Source: an uncultured Parafilimonas sp. (lineage in GTDB: Bacteria > Bacteroidota > Bacteroidia > Chitinophagales > Chitinophagaceae). From it: 64,000 nt of DNA. Positions 9,214 to 18,124 of the stretch are shown here, piece by piece. How positions within the stretch are numbered: position 1 is the first letter of the stretch; each line of letters begins with the position of its first letter. Under the pieces are notes generated by a model, which saw only the letters and a list, made by a program, of their open reading frames with translations, was not told where the DNA came from and made no database searches. Made by a program: the position numbers and the translations under genes. The stretch is from positions 1 through 64,000 of the forward strand of contig CAIRZB010000072.1 of assembly GCA_903882935.1 (NCBI GenBank). Reading direction: 5' to 3'.

Positions 9214-9771
9214 TTATAGCTTCCCCTCCAGCATCAACACCTTTACTTTCATCAGCGCGGCAATTGTCATTGAATCGGTTATCACATTTTCTTCCACCAT
9301 CCTAAAAGCCTCATCAAACGATACTTTTTTAACTGCCAACTGCTCGGTTTCCTCGGGCATGGGCGCGTGTTGGGCCAGCCCCCTGGCCAAATAAATGATG
9401 CTGTATTCATCCGAAACGGAGTTAGACAAGTGCATCCGCAGCAACTCGCTCCACTCGTTAGCCCGCAAGCCGGTTTCCTCCTCCAATTCACGTTTGGCGG
9501 CATCCAACGGGTCTTCGTCAAAAGGGCCACCGCCCTCAGGCAGCTCCCAGGAGTATTTGTCTATCGTAAAACGGTACTGCCCTACCAGGTGTATGTTCAG
9601 TTCTTCATCAAGCGGCACAACCCCAACGGCAACGTTTTTAAAATGAACCTTGCCATAAATGCCCTTTCCGCCAGAGGGGTTAACAACATTATAATGGGTG
9701 AGTGTTATCCACTTGTTGTCGTAACGGTCTTCGGCGTTGATGATTGTCCAAGGATTGTGGTGTTCGTTCAT
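9214..9771 (-). CDS. NUDIX hydrolase
   Basis: The 185-residue protein starts at the ATG giving MNEHHNPW; an upstream ATG would add 15 unlikely residues. The Nudix box is complete around residues 79-102 (GGGPFDEDPLDAAKRELEEE then TGL), with the REx2EE core that binds the catalytic metals. The surrounding fold (NVAVGVVPLDEE, LVGQYRF) resembles ADP-ribose or nucleoside-diphosphate-sugar pyrophosphatases of the NudF/ADPRase group, so hydrolysis of ADP-ribose-like substrates is the likeliest role; substrate identity is inference. It is divergent from the small membrane protein gene at 9839. Confidence 0.88.
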   Translation of the reverse strand: MNEHHNPWTIINAEDRYDNKWITLTHYNVVNPSGGKGIYGKVHFKNVAVGVVPLDEELNIHLVGQYRFTIDKYSWELPEGGGPFDEDPLDAAKRELEEETGLRANEWSELLRMHLSNSVSDEYSIIYLARGLAQHAPMPEETEQLAVKKVSFDEAFRMVEENVITDSMTIAALMKVKVLMLEGKL

Positions 9772-9838
9772 TGCAATTGTATAAATTGCGGCAAAGAAAC
9801 GAGTTTCCCTAAACAATCATTTTAAAAAATAACCCAAA

Positions 9839-10057
9839 ATGGATTTGTTGGAACCCTATGCGGATTTGCAAAAAATGTTGCTGGTTTTTTTGAACCTAAT
9901 ATTATTATTGCCATTTTTATTTGTGCTGGCGAAAGATTATAAAAAGCAGCAAAACCCATGGGTGGTAGTATTCGCATGTCTATTTTTCTTTGTTCCAATT
10001 GTATCGCACCTTATCTATTTTAATGTTGTTAGGCCAGCAATAAAGCAAGCGCAGTAA
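9839..10057 (+). CDS. Small two-helix membrane protein
   Basis: A 72-residue protein with two hydrophobic helices (about residues 13-31, LLVFLNLILLLPFLFVLA, and 42-60, VVVFACLFFFVPIVSHLIY) joined by a basic loop (KDYKKQQNPW). It starts 67 bp from the divergent NUDIX gene and is followed 120 bp later by a lipoprotein gene on the same strand. No family is recognised. It is kept as a gene because of its start position, length and clean two-helix layout. Confidence 0.55.
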   Translation: MDLLEPYADLQKMLLVFLNLILLLPFLFVLAKDYKKQQNPWVVVFACLFFFVPIVSHLIYFNVVRPAIKQAQ

Positions 10058-10177
10058 CAACTATTTTTCTTTTGCATTCTTTTAACGCACTGCTATGGTT
10101 ACTAATTGCCCCTGCGGGTAATAAATGTATGCAAGCTTGCAGCAACAATTTCCACTCACATTTTAACCAAAAAAATA

Positions 10178-10603
10178 ATGAAAAAGCAAACCCTTGCTGC
10201 ATGTGTATGTGCAGCAATAACCCTCGGTATGGGCGCATGCCAGCTATTGGGCAATCATCCACCAAAAAGTGTTTCCGCCAGCACGGCAATCATTGGTAAA
10301 TGGCAGGTTACGGGCGTAGGCGATAGTAGCGAACCCGCAAAAAAATCTGGCAACTCTTGGTTTGGCGGATTCAATCCAGATTCAACAAAAATATTGGCAA
10401 CGTTCTATGGCGATAGTGCTTTGATTATGCAATACCCAAAGCAGCCAGCCGATACAAGCAAATATTATACAGGCAATTCTGCCCAAAAACTTTTTGTTTA
10501 CAGTAAAAATCAGACAGACTCATTTGGCATTTTACTGTTAAACGACAGCATTCTAAAAGTTGTTAAAGACAGCCTATACATCACCCTAAAAAAACAACGC
10601 TAG
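10178..10603 (+). CDS. Small lipoprotein, lipocalin-like layout
   Basis: The product has 141 residues from the ATG giving MKKQTLAACVC; the frame is open further upstream but only this start leaves a normal lipoprotein signal (ITLGMGACQLLG, lipobox Cys near residue 21). The mature part has IIGKWQVTGVGDSS followed by beta strands ending DSILKVVKDSLYITLKK, the layout of small lipocalin-like Bacteroidota lipoproteins that begin with a G-x-W motif. Binding of a small hydrophobic ligand would fit but is inference. Confidence 0.6.
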   Translation: MKKQTLAACVCAAITLGMGACQLLGNHPPKSVSASTAIIGKWQVTGVGDSSEPAKKSGNSWFGGFNPDSTKILATFYGDSALIMQYPKQPADTSKYYTGNSAQKLFVYSKNQTDSFGILLLNDSILKVVKDSLYITLKKQR

Positions 10604-10823
10604 GCCCTGTTTTCAATCCTAAACCCTCTTATAATTTATCGGGCAGCAATTGTACAATTGGTTGAAAGACTGACAATTTAGACATGGTAAAAGCCCTTGG
10701 CAAAGATTAACACTAGTATATCTGTTTTGGCTTTAACCCATTGATTTTTAACATTTTCATCCCTAAACCCTTTATGTAATAGCGTTTTTTTCTGCATCTC
10801 AACTTAAAATAAATAACAACATT

Positions 10824-11732
10824 ATGAAACATGTATTTGTTTATGCCGCCTTTATAGCGGTGCTGGTATCCTCGTGTGCCAACAATAAGAAAGAAAATCT
10901 AATGGCAAGCAATGATGAACTGAAAACTATTACCAAACAAACAATGCAAGCAGGCATGGCGGCGGACACTACTGCAACACCTACTAACGCAGAAAATGCT
11001 CCACTTGTACCACAGTCAGGCAAACCCAACATCCCGGATTGGGATAAAAAAATTATCAAAACAGCCCATGTAACCCTTGAACTGAAAGACTATAATGCCT
11101 ACAACAGCAACATGCATGCTAAAGTAAAAAACTATGGGGCCTATATTGCGCAGGAACAACAGAATGAAACCAGTGAACAGATAGCCAACGAAATAGCCAT
11201 AAAAGTGCCAGTTGACAAGTTTGAAGATATGATGAACAGCCTGGCAGGTGAAGGCATAAAAGTGATAGAAAAAACAATTACCACCGAAGATGTGACAGGC
11301 GAAGTAATAGATACGAAGGCCCGGATGGAAGCAAAAAAACAGGTAAGGGACAGATACCTTGAATTGCTGAAGCAGGCCAAAACAATGAAGGATATTCTGG
11401 AGGTTCAGCAGGAGATAAATACGATACAAGAAGATATTGAGGCAGGTGCCGGTAGGGTTAATTACTTAGTACATTCATCAGCTTACAGCACCATTAACAT
11501 TAAGTACTACCAGTACCTAAACGGCGTGCCTGCCAAAGAAACGGAACCAACTTTCCTGAATAAAATAGGCGAGGCATTTAAAGCCGGCGGCGGCATTATT
11601 ACAAACATAATATTATTCGTTGTTTCTATTTGGCCGCTGGCTTTGGCCGTTACATTTCTCGTGCTGTTTTTACGGGCGCGTAACAAGCGTAAAACAGCTG
11701 AAACATTAGGTAGTAAAGGTACTAACATGTAA
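10824..11732 (+). CDS. DUF4349 domain lipoprotein
   Basis: A 302-residue membrane-attached protein. The N-terminal signal ends in a lipobox (VLVSSC, Cys18). Residues ~70-260 match the DUF4349 family: KIIKTAHVTLELKDYNAY, then a coiled-coil section with DTKARMEAKKQVRDRYLELL and DILEVQQEINTIQEDIEAGA. A single hydrophobic helix near the C-terminus (about 258-283, ending before RARNKRK) anchors it in the inner membrane with a short basic cytoplasmic tail. A lipid anchor plus a C-terminal helix is usual for this family. Function is unknown; related proteins are proposed envelope-stress or cell-surface components. Confidence 0.85.
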   Translation: MKHVFVYAAFIAVLVSSCANNKKENLMASNDELKTITKQTMQAGMAADTTATPTNAENAPLVPQSGKPNIPDWDKKIIKTAHVTLELKDYNAYNSNMHAKVKNYGAYIAQEQQNETSEQIANEIAIKVPVDKFEDMMNSLAGEGIKVIEKTITTEDVTGEVIDTKARMEAKKQVRDRYLELLKQAKTMKDILEVQQEINTIQEDIEAGAGRVNYLVHSSAYSTINIKYYQYLNGVPAKETEPTFLNKIGEAFKAGGGIITNIILFVVSIWPLALAVTFLVLFLRARNKRKTAETLGSKGTNM

Positions 11733-11743
11733 TGCACTTTTGC

Positions 11744-11786
11744 TTTTGGCAGCGGCTTGTTTTAAAAAAAACAGCCGCTGCCAAAA
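11744..11786. terminator. Inverted repeat between convergent DUF4349 and cmk genes
   Basis: TTTTGGCAGCGGCT pairs perfectly with AGCCGCTGCCAAAA across a 15-base A/T loop, 12 bp after the DUF4349 stop. It lies between convergent genes, as a bidirectional terminator would, but no T-run follows the stem on the plus strand. Confidence 0.5.
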
Positions 11787-11852
11787 AAACGTAGTATTAT
11801 AGACAGGATTAACTCTTCGCAAATAATTGTGGGTAAACTAACCGAACGCCCT

Positions 11853-12527
11853 TTACATTTTCGCTTTTGCCCAACGTAAAGCAATATCCAATTGCTCGTC
11901 TGGGGTAAGGTTTGTGTTGTCTAACACAACTGCGTCTTCCGCTTTACGCAAAGGGCTTATGTCGCGGGTAGTGTCAATGTGGTCGCGCATTTCAAGGTTT
12001 TGCTTAACCTCTTCCAGAGTTACCGTAGGGTCCTTTTCTGCCAATTCCTTCAACCTCCGGGCAGCCCGCACGGCATTATCAGCCGTCATAAATATCTTTA
12101 GTTCCGCTTGCGGAAAAACGGTTGTGCCAATATCCCTGCCATCCATCACCAACCCCTTCTTTTCACCCATTTGTTGTTGCTGGGCAACCGCAAATTCGCG
12201 CACTTCCTTAATGGCCGCCACGTTGCTTACGTTTTCACTCACCTGCCTGTCCCGTATTTCACTTTCTACATTCTCGCCATTCAGGTACATGTCACTTTTA
12301 CCCGTTTCTGTATTATGCGCAAATGCCAATTGAATTTTTCCCAAGGCGTTATTAACACCTTCTACATCACTATAGTCTATTGCGTGGCGCAAAAAATACA
12401 GGGCAATGGCGCGGTACATAGCACCGCTGTCAATAAAAACATAACCCAATATTTTGGCCAACTGTCTGGCCATGGTGCTTTTTCCGCAGGACGAAAAACC
12501 GTCAACAGTAATTATTATTTTCTTCAT
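11853..12527 (-). CDS. cmk: Cytidylate kinase
   Basis: Cmk phosphorylates CMP and dCMP with ATP, recycling nucleotides for DNA and RNA synthesis. The protein has 224 residues from the ATG giving MKKIIITVDG; a further upstream ATG would add 12 residues before the family start. The P-loop GFSSCGKST is near residues 9-17. YVFIDSGAMYRAIAL, the CMP-binding GENVESEIRD region, GLVMDGRDIGTTVFP and the LID arginines (AVRAARRLKELA) are all present. Length is normal for the bacterial type. It is convergent with the DUF4349 gene. Confidence 0.95.
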   Translation of the reverse strand: MKKIIITVDGFSSCGKSTMARQLAKILGYVFIDSGAMYRAIALYFLRHAIDYSDVEGVNNALGKIQLAFAHNTETGKSDMYLNGENVESEIRDRQVSENVSNVAAIKEVREFAVAQQQQMGEKKGLVMDGRDIGTTVFPQAELKIFMTADNAVRAARRLKELAEKDPTVTLEEVKQNLEMRDHIDTTRDISPLRKAEDAVVLDNTNLTPDEQLDIALRWAKAKM

Positions 12528-12894
12528 CGCGGTAAAAATCGGCCAAAAAACCATTTCTGGCAAAAAAACTGTGTGAGGGGCTAACTATTCCCCTCCCGGG
12601 AACTAAACCTCAAGGGGAGTTTGGTAACAATTCCCAATCCCATGATTGGTTTTAGCTTTGCGCCATTGCGTCTTTGCGTGAATATTTTTGCCTCCACCGG
12701 AGGTGGAGCCTTTCTTGTCATGCAAAGGCGCCAAGCCCCAAGGAACAGCCGTATAAAAGTGACAACTTGTTGTTCGATTTTTTAAAGTTAGTGCCTAATT
12801 AATTAACACAAATAATCGCACACCTATGCCCACTTTTAAAAATAGCCTTTAGCAGCAGCCGTTGCCACTGCGCTAGCAAATACCCAATGGCCGG
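12528..12894. repeat. Intergenic region with TTTGCG and CTCCACC repeats
   Basis: This gene-free 367-bp stretch contains the words CTTTGCGCC, GCGTCTTTGCGTGA and TGCAAAGGCGCCAAG between 12656 and 12735, arranged on both sides of a small hairpin (CTCCACC-GGA-GGTGGAG). It matches a type of intergenic repeat spread through many Bacteroidota genomes. A C/G-rich patch (CCCCTCCCGGG) precedes it. No gene is visible. Confidence 0.5.
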
Positions 12895-13647
12895 CTATTT
12901 TAAAGCCTTTTCCATCATTGGGGCAAGCACCTTGGCCCAGAGCGCATATTGTTTTCCCGAGGGGTGCAGGCCGTCGTTAGCAGTAAGTGATTGGTCCGTT
13001 GCGGCCAGCCTGCTTATATCTGTAATATTTATATAGGCAACGTTATTGGCCAACGTAATTTGATTGTTAATGGCATTAAACGCGTCAATTTCCTGCCTTA
13101 TCCTGGTTGAGCCGCCGCCAAAAGGGGTAACACTGTAATCGGGAATTGAGAGTACAAAAACCCTTGCCTTGCGGTTACCGGCCAACGCAATGGCCGTTTG
13201 CAGTAGTTGCGCAAACCTAACCCGGTAGCCAGCGGTATCCATGTGCTGGTATTTGTCGTTTACACCAATAAGAAGCGTAACAACACTAAAAGGCCCGGCT
13301 GGGTTTTGCTGGGCAATGGCAGCCTGTAGGTCAATGGTCGTCCAGCCGGTGGTGGCAATATACTGCAGGTTGGCTACGGAAAAATTATCCGTGTGTAACA
13401 GGGCGGCGGTTTGCGCGGGGAACCGGTCTTGCTCCTGTACGTTTTGGCCAATGGTGTAGGAGTCGCCAAGGGCTAGAAACGTTATAGGCCCCGAGGTGGG
13501 AAGGCTGTCGCTGGTGCCTGTGTGTTGCAGGGTATCTTTTGTTGGCGGCATATAACTGTTGTTGGCTTTTGTGCAGGCAATATTAACAATACCCAACATA
13601 ATCGCGGCCGAAAAAATTGACAGGCGTTGAAAACTATTTTTTATCAT
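12895..13647 (-). CDS. SGNH/GDSL-type esterase lipoprotein
   Basis: A 250-residue exported hydrolase. A lipoprotein signal (LGIVNIAC, Cys25) leads a polar linker, then the SGNH core: block I LALGDSYTIG with the nucleophile S63, the GVND block (128-131) and the C-terminal DGLHPSG with the D225/H228 pair. This is the full catalytic set of a carbohydrate- or lipid-esterase. The block spacing resembles thioesterase I/lysophospholipase-type and acetyl-esterase SGNH proteins; the substrate cannot be read from sequence. It stands alone, divergent from icd. Confidence 0.85.
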   Translation of the reverse strand: MIKNSFQRLSIFSAAIMLGIVNIACTKANNSYMPPTKDTLQHTGTSDSLPTSGPITFLALGDSYTIGQNVQEQDRFPAQTAALLHTDNFSVANLQYIATTGWTTIDLQAAIAQQNPAGPFSVVTLLIGVNDKYQHMDTAGYRVRFAQLLQTAIALAGNRKARVFVLSIPDYSVTPFGGGSTRIRQEIDAFNAINNQITLANNVAYINITDISRLAATDQSLTANDGLHPSGKQYALWAKVLAPMMEKALK

Positions 13648-13828
13648 ATATTTTTTTTAATTATATTAACAACACAACTCGTAAAACGTTAGTATTTTGC
13701 AACGCACGCGTCTTGCCATGGCGTGCTAACCAAAACATATACGCAGATATTTAGTTTATTGTTTTTAGAACATCTATCAAATATGTTAATCCCCTACATT
13801 TGTAACCCTGAATATAAAAACAACCGCC

Positions 13829-15058
13829 ATGGCAGAAAAAATTAAAGTAGCGAATCCCGTCGTAGAACTGGACGGTGACGAAATGACCCGGATTATTTGG
13901 AAATTTATTAAAGAGAAACTGATACTCCCTTATATTGATGTTGACCTGCGTTACTATGACCTTGGCATTGAATACCGCGACCAAACCAACGACCAGGTTA
14001 CCATTGACGCAGCCAATGCCATTAGGCAATTTGGCGTGGGTGTTAAATGTGCCACCATTACACCAGATGAGGCACGCGTAAAGGAATTTAACCTGAAACA
14101 AATGTGGAAAAGCCCCAACGGAACCATCAGGAACATTCTTGACGGCACCGTTTTTAGGGAACCCATTGTTTGTAGCAACGTGCCGCGCCTGGTGCCTAAC
14201 TGGACTGCCCCTATTTGCATAGGCCGCCATGCCTTTGGCGACCAGTACCGTGCCACCGACTTTGTTACAAAAGGCAAAGGCAAACTGACTGTTAAGTTTG
14301 AAGGGGAAGACGGAACCACGCAGGAATTTGAAGTTTACAACTTTAAGGGTGACGGTGTGGCTTTGGCAATGTACAATACCGATGAAAGTATTAAGGGTTT
14401 TGCACATGCCTGCTTTAACCAAGCATTAATAAAAAAATGGCCTTTGTACCTTTCTACCAAGAATACAATCCTTAAAAAATACGACGGACGTTTTAAGGAT
14501 ATTTTTGAAGATATTTACGAAGCTGACTACAAAACCAAGTTTGAAGAAGCGGGCATCATCTACGAACACCGCTTGATTGATGACATGGTGGCGAGCGCCC
14601 TAAAATGGCATGGCAATTTTGTTTGGGCTTGTAAAAACTACGACGGTGACGTACAGAGCGACACTGTTGCCCAAGGTTTTGGCAGCTTAGGTTTGATGAC
14701 CTCTACCCTGGTTACCCCGGACGGCACTGTGATGGAAGCGGAAGCCGCCCATGGCACCGTAACCCGCCACTACCGTGAACACCAGAAAGGCAGGCCGACC
14801 AGCACCAACCCTATTGCCAGCATTTTTGCATGGACAAGAGGCCTTGAGTTTCGCGGCAAGCTTGATGGCAACCAAGAACTGATTGATTTTTGCCATGCAC
14901 TGGAAGCTGTTTGCGTAGAAACCGTTGAAAGCGGCAAAATGACCAAAGACTTGGCCATTACCATTAAACCTAAAGTGGAACACGGCACTGATTACTTGTA
15001 CACCGAGGAATTTTTAGACGCGCTGGATGAGAATTTGAAGAAGAAACTGGACAAATAA
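13829..15058 (+). CDS. icd: NADP-dependent isocitrate dehydrogenase
   Basis: This enzyme oxidatively decarboxylates isocitrate to 2-oxoglutarate, producing NADPH in the TCA cycle. The 409-residue protein begins [20 protein letters not shown], the hallmark of the eukaryote-like homodimeric subfamily rather than the E. coli type. Further signatures: [55 protein letters not shown] for metal and substrate, and [17 protein letters not shown] for the cofactor. A TACATTTG element at 13795-13802 matches the Bacteroidota -7 consensus, 27 bp before the start, with no clear -33 partner. A strong terminator follows. Confidence 0.96.
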   Translation: MAEKIKVANPVVELDGDEMTRIIWKFIKEKLILPYIDVDLRYYDLGIEYRDQTNDQVTIDAANAIRQFGVGVKCATITPDEARVKEFNLKQMWKSPNGTIRNILDGTVFREPIVCSNVPRLVPNWTAPICIGRHAFGDQYRATDFVTKGKGKLTVKFEGEDGTTQEFEVYNFKGDGVALAMYNTDESIKGFAHACFNQALIKKWPLYLSTKNTILKKYDGRFKDIFEDIYEADYKTKFEEAGIIYEHRLIDDMVASALKWHGNFVWACKNYDGDVQSDTVAQGFGSLGLMTSTLVTPDGTVMEAEAAHGTVTRHYREHQKGRPTSTNPIASIFAWTRGLEFRGKLDGNQELIDFCHALEAVCVETVESGKMTKDLAITIKPKVEHGTDYLYTEEFLDALDENLKKKLDK

Positions 15059-15078
15059 AAAAACCTAGCCTAATATAT

Positions 15079-15115
15079 AAAGCCCCGAAGTTTGGAAAAT
15101 ACTTCGGGGCTTTTT
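15079..15115 (+). terminator. Rho-independent terminator of icd
   Basis: AAAGCCCCGAAGT pairs with ACTTCGGGGCTTT across a short loop and is followed by more Ts. It starts 21 bp after the icd stop codon. Confidence 0.9.
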
Positions 15116-15146
15116 GTTTACATAAGCCCAAAGTAAAAAATATACG

Positions 15147-15335
15147 TTAGCGAAGCCAAGGCCGTTGCAAATGCGCCACGTCCGCAATTATATATTTACG
15201 GGTGCTGGTTGCGCGTGGTGTAACCGAACCACAGAAATACCCCAGCCCGCCCAAAAAAATAGCTAACTGCCAGTTTTTGCCGCCCGCCAAAATAAAACTG
15301 CCAAACAAAAACCAGAAACTGACTTTTTCTGCCAT
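15147..15335 (-). CDS. Possible small membrane peptide (uncertain)
   Basis: An ATG at 15335 opens a 62-residue frame whose first half reads as two hydrophobic segments (FWFLFGSFILAGG, then QLAIFLGGLGYFCG) followed by a polar tail. It fills the icd-dnaK gap on the opposite strand. An overlapping frame starting 9 bp upstream (MKKWQKKSQF, 49 residues) competes with it, and neither has family support. A chance frame in A/T-rich intergenic DNA is equally possible. Confidence 0.25.
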   Translation of the reverse strand: MAEKVSFWFLFGSFILAGGKNWQLAIFLGGLGYFCGSVTPRATSTRKYIIADVAHLQRPWLR

Positions 15336-15421
15336 TTTTTCATTTTATCCGTGCATGGCATAATCATTGACAATGGAAACCTGTATAAAATTGATTACGA
15401 ACCTTAAAGTAGCATACATAT

Positions 15422-17329
15422 ATGGCAAAGATCATAGGAATTGACTTAGGAACTACCAACAGTTGCGTAGCGGTTATGGAAGGTAACGAGCCCGTTGTGA
15501 TAGCCAACGAAGAAGGCCGCCGTACAACCCCCTCTGTTGTGGCATTTTTAAAGAATGGTGAGCGTAAAGTGGGCGACCCCGCTAAACGCCAGTCTATCAC
15601 CAACCCGCATAACACCATTATGAGCGTTAAACGTTTTATGGGCCGCCGTTATGACGAGGTTACAGAAGAAATCAGCCACTGGAGCTATAAAGTGGCAAAA
15701 GGTGACAATAATACCGTACGTGTTGATATTGACGGCAGGATGTACACCCCACAGGAAATTTCGGCAATGATATTGCAGAAAATGAAAAAGACTGCCGAAG
15801 ATTACCTAGGGCAGGAAGTTACAGAAGCTGTTATTACCGTACCCGCTTATTTTAACGACGCACAACGCCAAGCGACCAAAGAAGCAGGTGAAATTGCCGG
15901 CCTTAAAGTACGCCGCATAGTAAACGAACCTACGGCTGCAGCATTGGCGTATGGACTTGACAAAAAACACATTGACCAAAAAATAGCCGTGTTCGACCTT
16001 GGTGGCGGTACTTTTGATATCTCCATCCTAGATTTAGGTGATGGCGTTTTTGAAGTAAAAAGCACCAACGGCGACACCCACTTAGGTGGTGATGATTTTG
16101 ACAAAGTGATTATGGATTGGCTGGCCGATGAGTTTAAAAAGGAAGAAAATATTGACCTGCGTAAAGACCCTATGGCTTTACAACGGTTGAAGGAAGCGTC
16201 TGAAAAAGCAAAGGTTGAATTGTCTTCTTCCAGCGAAACAGAAATTAACCTGCCTTACATTACCGCCATTGACGGTGTGCCTAAGCACTTGGTTAAAAAA
16301 CTTACCCGTGCCAAATTTGAGGCATTGAGCGACAACTTGTTCGCGCGTTGTTTAAAACCTTGCGAAGCCGCGTTGAAAGATGCCGGTTACAACATTAGCC
16401 AAATTGACGAAGTGATATTGGTAGGTGGTAGCACCCGTATACCCAAAGTACAAGAAATTGTAGAAAAATTCTTTGGCAGAAAACCAAACAAAGGTGTTAA
16501 TCCAGATGAAGTGGTTGCAATTGGTGCGGCTATACAAGGCGCGGTATTAACCGGTGAAGTAAAGGATGTGCTGTTGCTTGACGTTACACCGCTTAGCTTG
16601 GGTATTGAAACCTATGGCGGCGTTATGACTACCATGATTGCCAGCAACACAACCATACCTAGCAAAAAAACCGAAGTATTCTCCACCGCCAGCGACAACC
16701 AGCCCGGTGTTGAAATACATGTACTACAGGGTGAAAGGCCAATGGCTGCCAACAATAAAAGCCTTGGTAAATTTAACCTGGCCGATATACCACCTGCACC
16801 ACGCGGCGTACCGCAGATTGAAGTTACGTTTGACATTGATGCCAACGGTATATTACACGTTAGCGCAAAAGACAAGGGTACCGGCAAGGAACAGAAAATT
16901 AAAATTGAAGCAGGCAGCGGCTTAAGCAAGGATGAAATTGAAAAGATGAAGAACGATGCTAAAGCCAACGAAGCCAGCGACAAAGCGGCCCGTGAAAAGG
17001 TTGACAAACTTAACCAAGCAGACGGCCAGATTTTCCAGACGGAAAAACAGCTAAAAGAATATGGCGACAAGATTTCTGCCGACAAAAAGGCGGCCATAGA
17101 AGGCGCGTTGGAAAACTTGAAAGCAGTACATAAGGCACAGGATGTAAGCGGTGTTGAAAAAGCCATTGCTGACTTAACAGCCGCATGGACCGCAGCAAGC
17201 GAAGAATTGTACAAAGCCCAGGCAGCAGCCGGTGGTGCACAGCCTGGCCCAGACGGCCACGAGCATGCAGGGGCACAGCCCAATGGCGGAGAAACAGTTA
17301 CAGACGCTGAGTTTGAAGAAGTAAAATAA
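15422..17329 (+). CDS. dnaK: Molecular chaperone DnaK (Hsp70)
   Basis: DnaK is the ATP-dependent Hsp70 chaperone that folds and protects cytoplasmic proteins with DnaJ and GrpE. The 635-residue protein is full length: ATPase domain with [40 protein letters not shown] and [12 protein letters not shown]; linker region [18 protein letters not shown]; substrate-binding domain; and a helical lid ending in a Gly/Ala-rich tail and the EEVK terminus typical of bacterial DnaK. It is monocistronic here, without dnaJ or grpE neighbours, and is closed by a strong terminator. No CIRCE element is visible upstream. Confidence 0.98.
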   Translation: MAKIIGIDLGTTNSCVAVMEGNEPVVIANEEGRRTTPSVVAFLKNGERKVGDPAKRQSITNPHNTIMSVKRFMGRRYDEVTEEISHWSYKVAKGDNNTVRVDIDGRMYTPQEISAMILQKMKKTAEDYLGQEVTEAVITVPAYFNDAQRQATKEAGEIAGLKVRRIVNEPTAAALAYGLDKKHIDQKIAVFDLGGGTFDISILDLGDGVFEVKSTNGDTHLGGDDFDKVIMDWLADEFKKEENIDLRKDPMALQRLKEASEKAKVELSSSSETEINLPYITAIDGVPKHLVKKLTRAKFEALSDNLFARCLKPCEAALKDAGYNISQIDEVILVGGSTRIPKVQEIVEKFFGRKPNKGVNPDEVVAIGAAIQGAVLTGEVKDVLLLDVTPLSLGIETYGGVMTTMIASNTTIPSKKTEVFSTASDNQPGVEIHVLQGERPMAANNKSLGKFNLADIPPAPRGVPQIEVTFDIDANGILHVSAKDKGTGKEQKIKIEAGSGLSKDEIEKMKNDAKANEASDKAAREKVDKLNQADGQIFQTEKQLKEYGDKISADKKAAIEGALENLKAVHKAQDVSGVEKAIADLTAAWTAASEELYKAQAAAGGAQPGPDGHEHAGAQPNGGETVTDAEFEEVK

Positions 17330-17377
17330 AGTGTATGATAGGTTAGGGTAGCCCTAACGATACTACAATTAAAGTAG

Positions 17378-17404
17378 GCCCCCGGTAGTCACCGGGGGCT
17401 TTTT
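17378..17404 (+). terminator. Rho-independent terminator of dnaK
   Basis: A perfect 9-bp hairpin (GCCCCCGGT / ACCGGGGGC, loop AGTC) followed by TTTTT, 49 bp after the dnaK stop. Confidence 0.92.
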
Positions 17405-17607
17405 AGTTATATGCCTTTTATGCCTGTTTAAAGACTGGTTGAGAGCATAACTAAGCCGTTTTGTGCTAGAAAATATTGCAAAAAGCCAGTTAGCTGGTGC
17501 CCCATTTGCCAAAATATTTCCCGCGACATATTTTAACATTGCCAACCTAACAAACATCAACCATGGCAACTTCTTTTTAACATACCTTCGCACCGAAATT
17601 AGGTATT

Positions 17608-18030
17608 ATGAAGAAAATCCATATTGTGCTGCTTGTTTTTATCGCCTTGTCAATAGCCGTGCTAATAAGTTTTATGGGCAACCTTTCCACCTACGAAACA
17701 ATAGCCTCTGCCAAACAAAAACAGGGTAAGTTTGTTACCTTGAGTGTTAAGATGGATAAGAGCCAACCAATGGTGTACGACCCGGTTAAAAACCCCAATT
17801 ACCTAGCCTTTACGGCGTTGGATACATTGGGTAATGCCGTGCAGGTTGTATACCATAACAGCAAACCTACAGATATGGAGAAAAGCGAACGCATAGTTAT
17901 TGGCGGTACCATGGCAGGCGACCATTTTGAGTGTAAGAATATATTGGTGCGCTGCCCCTCAAAATACAAGGACGACCCAAATGCCGCCAAAAGAAACCTG
18001 TACGACCAAACCTCCTCTTCACAAAATTAA
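17608..18030 (+). CDS. ccmE: Cytochrome c maturation heme chaperone CcmE, CxxxY type
   Basis: CcmE carries heme covalently in the periplasm before CcmF attaches it to apocytochrome c. The 140-residue protein has an N-terminal anchor helix (residues 5-23) and the OB-fold domain (QGKFVTLSVKMDKSQP, LDTLGNAVQVVYH, RIVIGGTMAGDHFECKNILV). The heme-binding position, a histidine in the classical HxxxY motif, is a cysteine: CPSKY, C116-Y120. This CxxxY form is known from archaeal and some deltaproteobacterial systems. Its neighbour ccmF, 94 bp downstream on the same strand, supports the assignment. Confidence 0.88.
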   Translation: MKKIHIVLLVFIALSIAVLISFMGNLSTYETIASAKQKQGKFVTLSVKMDKSQPMVYDPVKNPNYLAFTALDTLGNAVQVVYHNSKPTDMEKSERIVIGGTMAGDHFECKNILVRCPSKYKDDPNAAKRNLYDQTSSSQN

Positions 18031-18031
18031 T

Positions 18032-18110
18032 CAGTTTACAGTCTGTAGTATTCAGTTGATAGTTTCACGAATTTGGTTCGCTCATAAACTGGAAACTGAA
18101 AACTGTAAAC
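18032..18110. repeat. Imperfect inverted repeat of CAGTTT/AAACTG words
   Basis: The ccmE-ccmF spacer has CAGTTT-type words on the left (CAGTTTACAGTCTGTAG, TTCAGTTGATAGTTT) and their complements on the right (AAACTGGAAACTGAAAACTG, then TAAAC). The same words recur at 34288-34535, so this is an interspersed repeat and not a site specific to this operon. Confidence 0.6.
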
Positions 18111-18124
18111 AAGGAATTTAGACT

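Noticed and set aside
15340-15421. CIRCE-type heat shock operator before dnaK
   Set aside because: No TTAGCACTC-N9-GAGTGCTAA inverted repeat is present.
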